A stretch of DNA of 64,000 nucleotides from Pseudomonas psychrophila. GTDB taxonomy: Bacteria > Pseudomonadota > Gammaproteobacteria > Pseudomonadales > Pseudomonadaceae. The stretch is taken from NCBI RefSeq assembly GCF_001043005.1, contig NZ_JYKZ01000009.1, positions 120,511 through 184,510 of the forward strand. The letters are read 5' to 3'. How positions within the stretch are numbered: position 1 is the first letter of the stretch; every line of letters begins with the position of its first letter. The notes under the pieces are model-generated. The model was not told where the DNA came from and did not search any database. It worked only from the letters and a program-made list of their open reading frames with translations. The position numbers were made by a program, and so were the translations under genes. This document shows, in pieces, positions 52,756-61,522 of the stretch.

Positions 52756-53400
52756 TCATGCGGGCTGAGCGTAACGCTGATCGATTTCATCAAGTTGATG
52801 ATCAAAGCTCTTGAGGCTGGCACTCCAGGTATACACCAGCACTTCCAGATCGTGATCGATGCAGGTTTCTCCTACGGAATTGAAAGAAACGTCCGAATAA
52901 TCCAGCTGGTATCGCTCACGGGCCATCGCCGCCGCGACATCCGAAAGCTCACGGGCATTGTCGAGCCATTGGCGATCTTCGGATGGCAGGGCTTTATCGA
53001 GTTGCAGGCATTGAGCTTTAAGGGCTTCGAGGCTTTTTTCCAGCGGGGTGCCGGTGAGTTCGCCCATGAACTCCTGGAAGGTTCGGCCTGGCTGCCAATA
53101 GCTCCCCCAGAAGTAGCGGTCGAAAACCGTCTCGACCCGGCGCAACGCAACTTTGGTGTCCCAAATCAGGACACGGGTCTGGCCTTGGGTGATCTGGCGC
53201 TTTTTGATTTGCCGGGTTTGCACCAGGGCGCACGCGACAACCACGATGGCCAGCACGGCAATCAGGGCGCTGGCACTGTCGAGGAAGATCATTGCCTTGT
53301 CGATCTGGTGCGCCAGCATGATGCCGTAGAAGTAAGTCGCCGAGAGCAACACGACTGCCGCTACTGCACACCAGAAACCAGGAGCATAAGGGTTTTTCAT
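52756..53400 (-). CDS. Small inner-membrane protein of unknown function
   Basis: A 214-aa protein with two adjacent N-terminal membrane helices (about 8-28 and 42-62) and a cytoplasmic helical domain of about 145 residues. It has no motif I recognise. The ATG at 53400 (MKNPYAPGF) has GGGGA 8 nt upstream and is preferred over the ATG at 53415, which lacks a ribosome site. It is flanked by the DUF945 gene and the efflux operon, all on the minus strand but with clear gaps. Confidence 0.75.
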   Translation of the reverse strand: MKNPYAPGFWCAVAAVVLLSATYFYGIMLAHQIDKAMIFLDSASALIAVLAIVVVACALVQTRQIKKRQITQGQTRVLIWDTKVALRRVETVFDRYFWGSYWQPGRTFQEFMGELTGTPLEKSLEALKAQCLQLDKALPSEDRQWLDNARELSDVAAAMARERYQLDYSDVSFNSVGETCIDHDLEVLVYTWSASLKSFDHQLDEIDQRYAQPA

Positions 53401-53507
53401 TATTAGTATCCCCATCAGGCATGGTCTGCACGATGAGGAGGGCTACAGACCCGCAAACGCCCTGAACCATCGTTCTGATACCGATAGTTCAGAGCATAGC
53501 AACGCTG

Positions 53508-54953
53508 TCAGGGTTTCGCGTTTGCCGGGGCTTGCGTTCGTCCGCTTTCCCAGCCGCCGCCCAGAGCCAAAAACAGATCAATCTGGCTCATGGCAACCTG
53601 GGTGTTGGCCGCAGACAATTGCGCGCGCATATCGGTGTAGGTACGGGTTGCTTGCAGGTCAGCCAGGAATGACTCGCGCCCTGCCTGGAAGAACTGGTGG
53701 GTTTGATCGGCTGCGGTTTTGGCCGACAACTCAGCCTCTGCCAATGCATCGCGACGCTGCAACAACGCGGTGTATTGCACCAGGCTGGTCTGGGTTTCGC
53801 GGATGGCGTTGAGCACTACGCCGTCGAACTTGGCCAGGGCACCCTGGGTGACGGCCTCGGCTTCACGAATTCGAGCCCGCGAGCCATTGGTCGGAATGGT
53901 CCAGCTCAGCAACGGCCCAAAGCCCCAGCGGTTGGCCGGTGCCGTCCCAAGGTTTTCCAGCAGCCCCACCGTACCAACGCTGGCGCCAATGCTGATGTCC
54001 GGATACAGGGAGCCTGTAGCCACACCAATCTCAGCGGTTGCAGCCGCCAGATGGCGTTCGGCCTGACGCACGTCAGGGCGGCGCTTGAGCAGTGCCGCAC
54101 CGTCGCCTACAGGCAGCAGTTGCGCGATGTGCGGCAGCTCGGCGCAGGCGGCAACGCCGGGAGGCAGTTGGTCCAGCGGCTTGGCCAGCAACATCGACAG
54201 ACGGAACAGGCCGGACTGGCGCAACGCCTCGTATCGCGGCAATTCTGCCCGCAGCGATTTGAACTGGGTTTCGGAACGGGTGACTTGAGTTTCGTCACCG
54301 CGGCCCGCATCACGCAGGCGCTGGGTCAGGCTGGTGCTTTGGGCTTGCAGCTTGAGGGATTGTTCTGCGATGTGGTGTTCTTCATTGGCCGCGCACACCT
54401 GGGTGTACGCTCGCACCACATCCGCTACCAAGGTGATGCGAGCGGTGTCCGCCGCGGCCTGAGTGGCATCAGCGTTGGCTTGTGCAGCTTCAATACCGCG
54501 CTGCAAGGTGCCCCACAAATCGAATTGATACGAGGTGCTGATGCCCAGGTCACCCACGTTGGCAACGGGGACTTTATCGGCCAGCAGGAAGGCCTCACCG
54601 GACTCTTGCAGACGCTGAGCCCCTGCCTTCATCGAACCGCTCCAGCCACCGGCCGATTGTGCTTGCTCAACCTGAGCCCGCGCCCGCGACAGGTTCGCCG
54701 CCGCGACCCGCAAGTCGGTGTTGGAGGCCATTGCCTGACGCACCAGCTCGTTGAGTTTCGGATCTTTATAGAGCTTCCACCAATCATCGGGAACTGGCGC
54801 TGACATCACGTTGGCGCCCTCACCCGCCAGTTCGCCTTGCAAGTCCGGACGTTGCATGGCCGCGTCTTTGGGCAGGTGGTAATCGGGGCCAAGCAACTGG
54901 CAACCTGACAGCAGCAAACCCAGCCCTACGGCTGCCAGGTGAACGGCTTTCAT
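53508..54953 (-). CDS. NodT/OprM-type outer-membrane efflux lipoprotein
   Basis: A 481-aa outer-membrane factor. It has a lipoprotein signal peptide with lipobox LLSGC (Cys about 18), then two OEP repeats of long helices and strands as in TolC/OprM (for example LNELVRQAMASNTDLRVAAAN near 75 and RPDVRQAERHLAAATAEIGVA near 290). It forms the exit duct for the tripartite pump encoded upstream. Its ATG overlaps the stop of the HlyD-family gene (ATGA), and it is the last gene of the five-gene operon. Confidence 0.94.
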   Translation of the reverse strand: MKAVHLAAVGLGLLLSGCQLLGPDYHLPKDAAMQRPDLQGELAGEGANVMSAPVPDDWWKLYKDPKLNELVRQAMASNTDLRVAAANLSRARAQVEQAQSAGGWSGSMKAGAQRLQESGEAFLLADKVPVANVGDLGISTSYQFDLWGTLQRGIEAAQANADATQAAADTARITLVADVVRAYTQVCAANEEHHIAEQSLKLQAQSTSLTQRLRDAGRGDETQVTRSETQFKSLRAELPRYEALRQSGLFRLSMLLAKPLDQLPPGVAACAELPHIAQLLPVGDGAALLKRRPDVRQAERHLAAATAEIGVATGSLYPDISIGASVGTVGLLENLGTAPANRWGFGPLLSWTIPTNGSRARIREAEAVTQGALAKFDGVVLNAIRETQTSLVQYTALLQRRDALAEAELSAKTAADQTHQFFQAGRESFLADLQATRTYTDMRAQLSAANTQVAMSQIDLFLALGGGWESGRTQAPANAKP

Positions 54954-55852
54954 CGCGCACTCTCCTGGGCAGGTTTGGCTTTGGGTGAGTCTTCAATGAT
55001 GGACACTGTCGCGGTGCGACCGGCGATCATGCGAAAGTCCTCAGGCACGTCGTCAAACACAATGCGCACTGGAATCCGTTGCGCCAGCCGCACCCAGCTG
55101 AAAGCAGGGTTGACGTTGGGCAACAGGTTCTGGCCGCTGGTGCGGTCACGGTCTTCGATACCCGCCACGATGCTTTCGACATGACCGCGCAAGCGTGCAT
55201 TGTCACCAATCACGCGGATATCAACGCTCTGACCGACATGGATGCCATCGAGTTTGGTCTCCTCAAAGTAACCGTCGATGTGGAACGAGGTGCTATCGAC
55301 GATCGACAACACTGGCCGACCTGCCGTTACGAACTCATTGACCCGTGGTGCCCGGTCATTGACGTAACCATCAACCGGGCTGCGCACGACCGTGCGGTCC
55401 AGGTTGAGTTGGGCGCTGTCCACGGCCACTTGGGCTTCGGTGAGAGCCGCTTGAGCGCGCATTTCACGGGACTGGCTTTCTTCCAGCAACTCACGGGCGA
55501 CCAGATTGCCAAGCCCCTTGTTACGGCGACTTTCTCGCTGGGCTTGTGCCAGGGTTTCCTTGCGATCGGCAACAGTGGCCTGGGCCTGGCGCAAAGCCAG
55601 TTTGAAGCGCTCCTGGTCGATGACAAACAGCACCTGGTCACGGGTGACCAGTTGGTTGTCACGCACATCGACCTGCTTGATCAGGCCCGAAACGTCGGGG
55701 GCGATTTGCACAATATCGGCGCGGATGTGGGCATCGCGCGTCCAGGGAGCAAACATGTAGTACATGGTCATGCGCCAGACCACGACGCAGGCAAACGTCA
55801 CCACCAATAAGGTGAGAACGACACGGCCCAAGGTCAGTAAAGGTTTTTTCAT
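54950..55852 (-). CDS. HlyD/EmrA-family membrane fusion protein
   Basis: A 300-aa periplasmic adaptor. It has an N-terminal membrane helix (about 9-30), a lipoyl-like half (FAPWTRDAHIRADIVQIAPDVSGLI), a short alpha-helical hairpin (about 90-150), the second half-motif TVVRSPVDGYV and a beta barrel. Length and layout match AaeA. It bridges the FUSC-family inner-membrane protein and the outer-membrane factor. Both ends overlap the neighbouring genes by 4 bp, so the operon is tightly coupled. Confidence 0.94.
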   Translation of the reverse strand: MKKPLLTLGRVVLTLLVVTFACVVVWRMTMYYMFAPWTRDAHIRADIVQIAPDVSGLIKQVDVRDNQLVTRDQVLFVIDQERFKLALRQAQATVADRKETLAQAQRESRRNKGLGNLVARELLEESQSREMRAQAALTEAQVAVDSAQLNLDRTVVRSPVDGYVNDRAPRVNEFVTAGRPVLSIVDSTSFHIDGYFEETKLDGIHVGQSVDIRVIGDNARLRGHVESIVAGIEDRDRTSGQNLLPNVNPAFSWVRLAQRIPVRIVFDDVPEDFRMIAGRTATVSIIEDSPKAKPAQESAR

Positions 55853-56058
55853 GTCATCAGGTATCGACTAAAAGAATCCACAACGCCGAGTAACAGAGCG
55901 TAGAGACCGACGTTGAACAAAGCCCGGTGCCAGACCAGACGGTAAAAGTGCACACGCGTCAGAAACGCGTGAACCACCAAAAACAGTAAATAGGTAATGC
56001 CCATCAATACCAGGAGCGTGGGCAGGAATACCCCGCTGATATCTACGTCACCGATCAT
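55849..56058 (-). CDS. DUF1656 (AaeX-like) small membrane protein
   Basis: A 69-aa protein with two membrane helices (about 10-30 and 47-64) joined by a basic loop (RVHFYRLVWHR). DUF1656 proteins are routinely encoded between FUSC and HlyD genes of AaeAB-like pumps, as here; their role is not known. It overlaps both neighbours by 4 bp. Confidence 0.92.
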   Translation of the reverse strand: MIGDVDISGVFLPTLLVLMGITYLLFLVVHAFLTRVHFYRLVWHRALFNVGLYALLLGVVDSFSRYLMT

Positions 56059-58145
56059 AGCGGCGCTCCATCAATGCTCTGAGCCTGAGGATGTGGCAGG
56101 TCGTCGTTGTCGACAATAAATTCGACGCCAGGCAGCAAGGCCAAGCGTAGCCCGCTAAGGGCGTGCAGCAGGTGCACTCGCGCCTCACCTTCGCCTTGCA
56201 GGTCGTTGGCGTTGAGCGCGCGACGAGTGCGGTCCATGGTCATTTGCAGCCCCAGGGGCATGGGCAAACGCTCACCCGCCTTGAGGCAGGCGCAAAAATA
56301 GTCACCCACATCGCTCACCACCTGACGCAACAGCCGTTGCGGCACTCCCGTGACCCTTGGCGCATAAGCCAGCAAATCCAGAAGGTTGAGTGCCACCCGC
56401 AGGTCACGCAAAGCGCTGCCCGTGTCTTGCCCGGTCAAGGCCAGACGCGGCAAGTGCTGCATGAGGCGATCGAGCATTTGCGCGCCCATGTGGCGGTGCT
56501 CGGCCAGCGTCGCGGGCTGAGTCAGGGTGACGATGTCACGCCAGCTGAAGCGCGTCAGCCGCTTGGCCGCCAGCTCAGCACCGAACGGACGCGCAATCAG
56601 GGTCCAGACGAAGGCAAACAGCAGCCCGATGGGGCCTGCCAGGTTGGCGTTCATAAACACCATGAAGTCCGCATCGTAGGCGCCCTGAATGCTGATAAAC
56701 GAGGCGGTGTTGACGATGGTCAGCAACGTGCCCAGGTAAAAACGCGGTTGTACGGTCAGGGTGCCGACGCAGATGAACGGCACTGCGAACGCCAGCACCA
56801 GCATCGGGAAATCGTGCAGGTTGGGCAGGATCACAAACAGGTACAGGCTGGCGAATACCACTGATAGCGAGGTCCAGAAAAAGAACCGGTAGATCTGCGG
56901 CGCCGGGTCGTCCATCGAGGCAAAGAAGCTGCAGGCAACCGCAGCCAGAATCACGGCGCTGGCGCCGTCGGTCCAGCCGAGCAATATCCACAGTACTGAG
57001 GCGACGACAATCGCGGTCACAGTGGAAAATGCCGAATAGAGCATCAGCCCGCGGTCAAGAAACGGCGTCAGCCGGCCCAGGCGCCAATGGCGGTATACGG
57101 CACGCCAGACCTCCTGGTTGCCCGTGGAAATAGCTGTTTGCAGACTGCGGCAGTCTTGCCACAGGTCGATCCATTCCCCCAACCGATACAGCACATTGGA
57201 AAACACCAATTGGCGACGATCATCCAGCGCGGTGGCACTGGGCTGCAGCGCTTCGAGTTCATGGCGCAAGGCTTGCCAATGTTCGATCGAAGCCCCGTCC
57301 CGGGTGTTTTCAAGCCATCGCTGAGCGTGGTCGAGCAAGGGGGTCACTTTATCGAGCAGTTCAGGGGCGCGACGCTCCAGCGCGTAGAGTGCGTCGTCCA
57401 GTGCATCGACCACAGGCAGCAAGTGAATCATGCGCCCGCGCAATTCTTTGGTATTGCGCACGGTCTGGGGGTGCGCGCCCTCATGGGGCAGTTGGCCAAT
57501 CATCATCTCCAGACTGTTGAAGGTCGTGACCATCGAGGCGCGCAGGCCGCTGGCTTTGCTCGGCTCAACGTCGCGAGCCAGGAAGTGCTTGCTGTAATTG
57601 CTCGCATCGGCAAAACACTTGGCGGCCGAGTCGATAAAAACCGGGGTCAAGCGCCGAGGCCAGAACATGCTGCCAACCACCGCCGCGCACACAATCCCGA
57701 GCATGATTTCTTCGGTCCGCGAGACGGCAATGTCGAAGACGTTCAGCGGGTTATCCACAATCGGCAACGCGATCATTGGCATGGTGTAGCCGGCAAGCAT
57801 GAATACGTAACTGTTGGCCGTGCGCAGGTGCAGCGACAGAAACAGCAAGATGCCGGTCCAGAGGGCAATCACCAGCACCAGCAAAAAGGGCGTTTGCACA
57901 AATAGCGGGACAAAAAATACGGCAGCGGCAGCCCCGATCAGAGTACCCAGTGCGCGATATACCGCCTTGGAACTGGTCGGCCCGACGAAGGGGCTAGAGA
58001 CGATGTAAACCGTGGCCATGGCCCAATACGGACGGGGCATTTCCATTAATAACGCGATATACAGCGCAATCATCGAGGCAGCGAAAGTGCGCACACCGTA
58101 GAACCAGTCACGGGCAGGCGGCATGCTGCTGAAAAACCCGTTCAA
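56055..58145 (-). CDS. FUSC-family (AaeB-like) inner-membrane efflux protein
   Basis: A 696-aa inner-membrane protein with two blocks of about five to six membrane helices (about 15-165 and 370-520), each followed by a long cytoplasmic helical region. This is the FUSC/AaeB architecture. Such pumps export aromatic carboxylic acids or related compounds; the substrate is not evident. It is the second gene of the operon after the MarR regulator, with 4-bp overlaps on both sides. Confidence 0.93.
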   Translation of the reverse strand: MNGFFSSMPPARDWFYGVRTFAASMIALYIALLMEMPRPYWAMATVYIVSSPFVGPTSSKAVYRALGTLIGAAAAVFFVPLFVQTPFLLVLVIALWTGILLFLSLHLRTANSYVFMLAGYTMPMIALPIVDNPLNVFDIAVSRTEEIMLGIVCAAVVGSMFWPRRLTPVFIDSAAKCFADASNYSKHFLARDVEPSKASGLRASMVTTFNSLEMMIGQLPHEGAHPQTVRNTKELRGRMIHLLPVVDALDDALYALERRAPELLDKVTPLLDHAQRWLENTRDGASIEHWQALRHELEALQPSATALDDRRQLVFSNVLYRLGEWIDLWQDCRSLQTAISTGNQEVWRAVYRHWRLGRLTPFLDRGLMLYSAFSTVTAIVVASVLWILLGWTDGASAVILAAVACSFFASMDDPAPQIYRFFFWTSLSVVFASLYLFVILPNLHDFPMLVLAFAVPFICVGTLTVQPRFYLGTLLTIVNTASFISIQGAYDADFMVFMNANLAGPIGLLFAFVWTLIARPFGAELAAKRLTRFSWRDIVTLTQPATLAEHRHMGAQMLDRLMQHLPRLALTGQDTGSALRDLRVALNLLDLLAYAPRVTGVPQRLLRQVVSDVGDYFCACLKAGERLPMPLGLQMTMDRTRRALNANDLQGEGEARVHLLHALSGLRLALLPGVEFIVDNDDLPHPQAQSIDGAPL

Positions 58146-58600
58146 TTCATCGCTCCATCAGACCGTTGGCCGGCCGCTTCAAACGCTTTGATCACCCGTA
58201 GTGCAGCTTCCTGGTCAGCCACCGAAATGCCTGCCAGAGCCGTTCTTCTCAATTGCACGAGCTGCGCTTCAATCGATTGCACCAGCGCCCGACCGGTGTC
58301 GGTAAGACTCAGGGTTTTGGCGCGGCGGTCGCTGGCATCTTCACAACGGCGCACGTAGCCGGCCTTGCACAGTTGATCGAGCAGACGCACCAGCGATGGG
58401 CTTTCCATACCGGCTGCATGGGCCACGGTGACTTGTCTCACTCCCTCCCCCAAGCGCCCGATAATCAATAGCGGCATGGCACAGGCTTCGGAGATGCCGT
58501 AGTTGACCAGCGTAGCTTGGCAGACGCGACGCCAATGGCGAGTCGCAACCACCATGCCGGTGCTGATGCTCATTTGCAGTAGATCGAGAGTGTCAGACAA
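58142..58600 (-). CDS. MarR-family transcriptional regulator of the efflux operon
   Basis: A 152-aa winged-helix repressor. The recognition helix region is VTVAHAAGMESPSLVRLLDQL and the wing AGYVRRCEDASDRRAKTLSLT has the DxRxK-type signature of MarR proteins. The start is not certain: 58600 is a TTG without a good ribosome site, and the first ATG in frame is at 58573 (MSISTGM). Its stop overlaps the FUSC start, so it probably controls its own operon through the inverted repeat just upstream, with release by an aromatic ligand. Confidence 0.9.
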   Translation of the reverse strand: MSDTLDLLQMSISTGMVVATRHWRRVCQATLVNYGISEACAMPLLIIGRLGEGVRQVTVAHAAGMESPSLVRLLDQLCKAGYVRRCEDASDRRAKTLSLTDTGRALVQSIEAQLVQLRRTALAGISVADQEAALRVIKAFEAAGQRSDGAMN

Positions 58601-58615
58601 GAGGCGTCACATAAT

Positions 58616-58629
58616 GTTAGTTTGCTAAC
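58616..58629 (-). promoter_or_regulatory. Putative MarR operator
   Basis: The inverted repeat GTTAG-TTTG-CTAAC lies 16 bp before the regulator start. The TTAGTTTGCTAA / TTAGCAAACTAA pattern is the usual form of MarR/EmrR-type sites. A possible -10 (CATTAT, minus strand) overlaps its downstream edge, fitting autorepression. Confidence 0.6.
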
Positions 58630-58673
58630 TATTAATATTGCGCGGCCAGATGATCTCAGTCAAGTGTTGCCAT

Positions 58674-58931
58674 TTATTTCTGCGTACCTACGATCGGTTT
58701 TGTGCGCAGCATAAGGTTCAGTTGATCGACGACTTCAGCCCAATCAGCATCCTCAAGGTGCTCTTCACGCAAAAAAGCCGCTTGGGCAGGTGTCCAGAAA
58801 AATGCATCTTCAAGCTTTAGATCAGGCTTGAGTGGTGAGTGGGTGGTGACAAACTTTTCAATATCTTCGGGGCCGGACGGCAGACCCAGCTGTTTGAACA
58901 AGGATGGGAGGCTATGGGTTGGCTTTTGCAT
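58674..58931 (-). CDS. DUF2789 family protein
   Basis: An 85-aa soluble protein that fits the DUF2789 family (SLPSLFKQLGLPSGPEDIEK at the start, then AFFWTPAQAAFLREE and DADWAEVVDQLN). The function is unknown. ATG 58931 has GGAG 8 nt upstream; the longer frame to 58973 runs back into the glycosyltransferase gene. It overlaps that gene's end by 20 bp, so it is likely co-transcribed with it. Confidence 0.88.
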   Translation of the reverse strand: MQKPTHSLPSLFKQLGLPSGPEDIEKFVTTHSPLKPDLKLEDAFFWTPAQAAFLREEHLEDADWAEVVDQLNLMLRTKPIVGTQK

Positions 58932-60528
58932 TGAGTTGACTCCATTCAGGTTCAGCGCCGCATTCGGCGCCAAGGCAGGTCAAATATAGTCGAGCCTGCG
59001 TGTCATCGACGGCCAAGTCCTGTGCTTTGTGCCAACCCGTGGGGATAAGGCCGAAATCGTCCGGCTGTACTTTGCTGCTTATAAGCCACACCCGCCCCGT
59101 ACCGGCGGGCAAGTCTGCCAGACGATCGACGTAGATTTTCGCCCCGTCGGCATTCACCAACGTGCCAAACCCGTAGTCGTTCGGCCGCCCTGATGCGCCG
59201 CTGCCTGTGGGCGGTGTGTAGAGCATGGGCGCAAACCCGGTCTTGTTGTAATAGACGTAGCTGAAGTACCAGAACAGATCACTGACTACGATCCGGTCAC
59301 CGGGCTGGAACTGTTGATTCACGTGCTCAACCAGACGATCAAAATGGTCGGCATCGTTGCTGAAGTTACTGCGCAAGCCCACTGCCTCAGTGCCTACAAA
59401 CAGTGTCAGGAGTGCAATGGCCATCGCACGCTTGTAACTGAGCAAGCGATCCACCGCGATCGCCACCAGGAGTGGCAAACCCAGTGCGGCAAACATCACA
59501 TAACGTTCTATAAACAGCGGCGAGGCAAACGACACGGCGTAGATGGCCAAAATCGGCAACAGGGTGTAAATCACGATCAACCTGGTGAATTTGTGTGGCG
59601 TTGAATCTCGTACGGCCATCCAGACCGCGCCGCCAAGCAGTGCAAGCGGTGCCAGCCAGAATAGCGGCCAGGGCAGGCTGTCTCCTTCGTCCTGAATCAA
59701 GAATTGCCACGTCATGGCTGGCAGGGAGCGGGCATCGACTGCAGGCTCCCAATCCACATCACCGCCGCTTTTGAGGTCATCCATGTGTTGCAGCAGGTCC
59801 AGCAGCCCGGGAAGCCAGGGCAGAAACAAGAGCACAATAGCGACGTTGGCCAGCCACCAGGCGGGACGCTTGAGCAGCCACCCGGTGCTGCGGCCACTGA
59901 GCAAAAGGTATAGCCAATGGGCAATCACGCAGAATGCGGTGAAGTAGTGGGTGTAGAACGCTGCCGCCATCAGCACGGTGTAGATAACCAGATAGCGGTG
60001 TTTATGCGGGGCTTTGACCCAATAGACCAACGCAATGGTGGCGCCTATCAGCCACAGCCCCATGAGTGAGTACATCCGCACTTCCTGGCTATAACGCACT
60101 GCAGTCGGCAGCAACGCCAACAGCAACCCCGCCACTAACGCGGCTCTTGGGGTCGCGATCAACCGTACGAGCCACATGCCCAGCAGTACCGTTGCGATAC
60201 CGGGTAAGACACTCAGGGTACGGATCGAAACCAGGCTGTCGCCAAATAGCGCCATCCAGCCGTGCAACAGCATGAAATACAACGGAGGGTGAACATCGTG
60301 CGACGCATGCAACCAGATGTCGGCGAGTGGATAGTCGCTCAACATCAGGCTGGAGCCCTCATCGCACCATACGGCAGAGGTTGTGAAGCCATAAAATCTT
60401 ACCGCTGAGGCCAAGATCAAAATGCACCACAGCCATGGCTGGCAAAGCATTCGCGTGAGTGCAGTGCGGGACGACTCAGGAGTGCGCAATCGCAATTCCA
60501 CCCCATCGTTATTGCTGAGTACGCCCAT
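58912..60528 (-). CDS. GT39/ArnT-like membrane glycosyltransferase
   Basis: A 538-aa polytopic inner-membrane protein with about ten to twelve hydrophobic helices over residues 30-400 and a C-terminal periplasmic domain (about 410-530). The first periplasmic loop has WCDEGSSL and DVHPPLYFMLLHGW, matching the catalytic acidic residue and H-x-P region of the dolichyl-phosphate-mannosyltransferase / ArnT (GT39, GT83) superfamily. It should transfer a sugar from a polyprenyl-phosphate donor to an envelope acceptor that cannot be named. It is not beside an arn operon, so a lipid A aminoarabinose role is unlikely. Confidence 0.87.
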   Translation of the reverse strand: MGVLSNNDGVELRLRTPESSRTALTRMLCQPWLWCILILASAVRFYGFTTSAVWCDEGSSLMLSDYPLADIWLHASHDVHPPLYFMLLHGWMALFGDSLVSIRTLSVLPGIATVLLGMWLVRLIATPRAALVAGLLLALLPTAVRYSQEVRMYSLMGLWLIGATIALVYWVKAPHKHRYLVIYTVLMAAAFYTHYFTAFCVIAHWLYLLLSGRSTGWLLKRPAWWLANVAIVLLFLPWLPGLLDLLQHMDDLKSGGDVDWEPAVDARSLPAMTWQFLIQDEGDSLPWPLFWLAPLALLGGAVWMAVRDSTPHKFTRLIVIYTLLPILAIYAVSFASPLFIERYVMFAALGLPLLVAIAVDRLLSYKRAMAIALLTLFVGTEAVGLRSNFSNDADHFDRLVEHVNQQFQPGDRIVVSDLFWYFSYVYYNKTGFAPMLYTPPTGSGASGRPNDYGFGTLVNADGAKIYVDRLADLPAGTGRVWLISSKVQPDDFGLIPTGWHKAQDLAVDDTQARLYLTCLGAECGAEPEWSQLNAKANP

Positions 60529-60775
60529 CCTTCACCCGCTATGCATTGAGGCTGCGACGCAGGCAGCTTTGACGTTGGCGATTGTAGGGCACAGCCCATA
60601 ACAAAGGGGAGCGGGCGGAAGAGTCTTGGACAAGAAAGATAGTGGCACCATGCAATCTCTTATCTCGCAGTCAGGCTAAACTAACCGTAACAAGGTTTGA
60701 CAAGGATCAGGTCAGTACCTAACTTGAATTGGATCCAAACAAGCGTGCTGAACTTTCGGCGCAGGTAGTAACAAC

Positions 60776-61474
60776 GTGGCCGTTAAAAACAATCCTTTAA
60801 ACAGCATAGTTGTATCAGGACCCATACCCGCTCATTTGGCGCGGGCGGTGATTGAAGAGACCTTGCGCAACGCCATTCTCGATGGGCGCTTGCCATGCGG
60901 TACCGCGATTCGCCAGGAAGCGTTGGCACAGTTATTTGGCGTCAGCCGCATGCCCGTGCGCGAGGCACTGCGTCAGCTGGAAGCTCAAGGTTTGCTGCAA
61001 GTTGTGCAATACAGAGGAGCGGTCGTTGCCCCTTTGATCGAGGACAACTCACTGGAGACCTATGAGTTGCGCCTGTTGCTTGAAGCCCAGGCTCTGCGCC
61101 TGTCAGTGCCACTGTTGACCGACGAGGATTTTGAAACGGCCGACGGTTATATCCAGGCGCTCGAAGCCGAAATAGATTTCGGCAAGATCGGCACACTCAA
61201 CCGGCAATTTCATCAGGCGCTTTACTGCAAGGCTCCGAACCGAAAACTGCTGGCGTTGATTGAGGCAGGACTTATCGAGGAAGAACGCTTTCTGCGCTTT
61301 AACCTTGAGCAGATGAACCTTGGCAAGTTGTGCCAGGACGATCACAGGGCACTGCTACGTCATGCCCGAGACAGAGATGTCGAGTCATGTATTGCAGAGC
61401 TGGAGTTACATCTGCACCGCGGTGTTGTGGCTATTACCCATTACCTCAACACTCAGCATGCAAAACAGCCCTGA
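60776..61474 (+). CDS. GntR-family regulator with FCD domain
   Basis: A 232-aa repressor-type regulator. It has an N-terminal winged helix (about 20-88; LRNAILDGRLPCGTAIRQEAL and VSRMPVREALRQLEAQGLL) and an all-helical FCD ligand domain (about 95-220) with the metal-site histidines in QFHQAL (His 146), DDHRALL (His 190) and LHLHRG (His 212/214). The usual Asp of the DxxFH motif is Asn here. The start is GTG. It is divergent from the GT39 gene; the target is unknown. Ligands of the family are usually carboxylic acids. Confidence 0.9.
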   Translation: MAVKNNPLNSIVVSGPIPAHLARAVIEETLRNAILDGRLPCGTAIRQEALAQLFGVSRMPVREALRQLEAQGLLQVVQYRGAVVAPLIEDNSLETYELRLLLEAQALRLSVPLLTDEDFETADGYIQALEAEIDFGKIGTLNRQFHQALYCKAPNRKLLALIEAGLIEEERFLRFNLEQMNLGKLCQDDHRALLRHARDRDVESCIAELELHLHRGVVAITHYLNTQHAKQP

Positions 61475-61494
61475 CGCTTAACACGCCAGGGCTG
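61466..61494 (+). terminator. Hairpin between GntR gene and chemoreceptor
   Basis: CAGCCCTG...CAGGGCTG arms with a partly paired inner CG pair make a stable stem overlapping the GntR stop. The T-run is short (AGTTTTAA further on), so it is a moderate candidate for the two convergent genes. Confidence 0.55.
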
Positions 61495-61522
61495 TGGATA
61501 AGTTTTAACTGACTTGCAAACC

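Noticed and set aside
53697..54803. 368-aa plus-strand frame
   Set aside because: It lies opposite the outer-membrane factor gene, which has a signal peptide, lipobox and family motifs.
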